A stretch of 5,832 bases of DNA from Acidobacteria bacterium 37-71-11 (GTDB taxonomy: Bacteria > Acidobacteriota > Thermoanaerobaculia > Thermoanaerobaculales > Thermoanaerobaculaceae), in the NCBI GenBank assembly GCA_002279285.1, contig NCBR01000279.1, forward strand, positions 1 to 5,832. Direction: 5' to 3'. The translations under genes were made by a program, and so were the position numbers. Under the pieces are notes generated by a model, which made no database searches, had not been told where the DNA came from, and saw only the letters and a program-made list of their open reading frames with translations. Below are positions 5,386 to 5,832 of this stretch, one piece after another (position 1 is the stretch's first letter; the number at the start of each line of letters is the position of its first letter).

Positions 5386-5832
5386 ATGGACGAACGCCTC
5401 GCCCGTGACCCCGCGGCCATCCGTGCCATGTTCGCCGAGGTGGCGCCGCGCTACGACGTCCTCAACCACCTGCTCTCGCTGCGCCAGGACGTGCGCTGGC
5501 GCCGGCTGCTCGTGGCGGCGCTCGAGCAGGCGCCGGCCGGCCGCGTCCTCGACCTGGCCACGGGAACGGGGGACGTGGCGCTGGCGATCCCGGGGCGGAG
5601 CGTGACCGGCGCCGACTTCTGCCTCGACATGCTGGCCATCGCGCGACGCAAGGAGGCCCGGCCCGAGCGCGGCGTGACGTGGGCGGCGGCCGACGCGCTG
5701 GCGCTCCCATTCCCGGCCCGCTGCTTCGCGGGGGTCGTGATCGCGTTCGGGGTGCGCAACTTCGCCGACCTCGACGCCGGTTTCGCCGAGATCGCTCGGG
5801 TGCTGGTCGCGGGCGGCATCCTCGGGGTGCTC
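5386..5832 (+). CDS. ubiE: Demethylmenaquinone/ubiquinone C-methyltransferase UbiE/MenG, 5' part
   Basis: This enzyme transfers a methyl group from S-adenosylmethionine to the quinone ring in menaquinone or ubiquinone synthesis, at the inner face of the membrane. The first 149 residues are visible and the gene runs off the right edge (the family is about 230-250 residues). Seen in order: FAEVAPRYDVLNHLLSL (16-32), the family entry motif; SAM-binding motif I VLDLATGTGDVALAI (54-68); acidic end of strand two GADFCLDMLAIARRK (75-89); ADALALPFP (102-110); and the UbiE signature VIAFGVRNFADLD (118-130), followed by the EIARVLVAGG block (135-144). No frameshift is seen. Whether the product is menaquinone or ubiquinone depends on the organism, so menG is an equally fair symbol. 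The ATG at 5386 is chosen from the -10 spacing and because about 15 residues precede the FxxVAxxYD motif, as usual. Confidence 0.93.
   Translation, partial: MDERLARDPAAIRAMFAEVAPRYDVLNHLLSLRQDVRWRRLLVAALEQAPAGRVLDLATGTGDVALAIPGRSVTGADFCLDMLAIARRKEARPERGVTWAAADALALPFPARCFAGVVIAFGVRNFADLDAGFAEIARVLVAGGILGVL

Noticed and set aside
4831..5469. A 212-codon minus-strand open frame opposite the DUF2231-type and methyltransferase genes
   Set aside because: It is antisense to two genes with recognisable family motifs; its product is His/Arg/Gly-rich without any domain.

Overview
The window is very GC-rich DNA (about 70% G+C by eye) from a bacterium. Two genes are universal or near-universal housekeeping families (comM/yifB and ubiE/menG), and codon third positions are almost all G or C. 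The lineage cannot be fixed from the sequence. An uncultured high-GC phylum of the deltaproteobacterial, Binatota or Rokubacteria sort would fit, but that is a guess from base composition, gene families and promoter style.

Layout. Positions 1-247 hold two complete 122-bp tandem repeats with a strong internal fold, probably the end of a longer array that continues beyond the window. Positions 248-341 carry nothing I can recognise. Positions 342-2672 (minus) encode a 776-residue unrecognised protein whose middle looks like a class III nucleotidyl cyclase domain with both metal-binding aspartates in place. Immediately upstream on the same strand, 2715-4221 encodes a ComM/YifB-type AAA+ ATPase. 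As sequenced it is broken by a frameshift at about 3150, where around 20 bases appear to be missing. Its Shine-Dalgarno sequence is completely enclosed in a perfect 7-bp hairpin. Divergent from it is a small plus-strand membrane-protein gene (4305-4457), which overlaps tail-to-tail with a minus-strand CvpA-family membrane protein (4379-4882). Divergent from cvpA is a short DUF2231-type membrane protein (4942-5352), followed after 33 bp by the first 149 codons of a UbiE/MenG methyltransferase that runs off the right edge.

How the pieces work together. There is no single pathway: DNA uptake/recombination (comM), quinone methylation (ubiE/menG) and small membrane proteins sit side by side. The recurring theme is expression. 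Four of the six genes start 6-7 bases after a TANNNT -10-like hexamer and lack a usable Shine-Dalgarno, as expected for leaderless mRNAs. The two exceptions (comM and the DUF2231 gene) have clear Shine-Dalgarno sequences, and the one for comM is sequestered. The most novel items are the structured tandem repeat, the cyclase-like protein and the comM 5' hairpin. I see no mobile element, CRISPR array, tRNA or rRNA.
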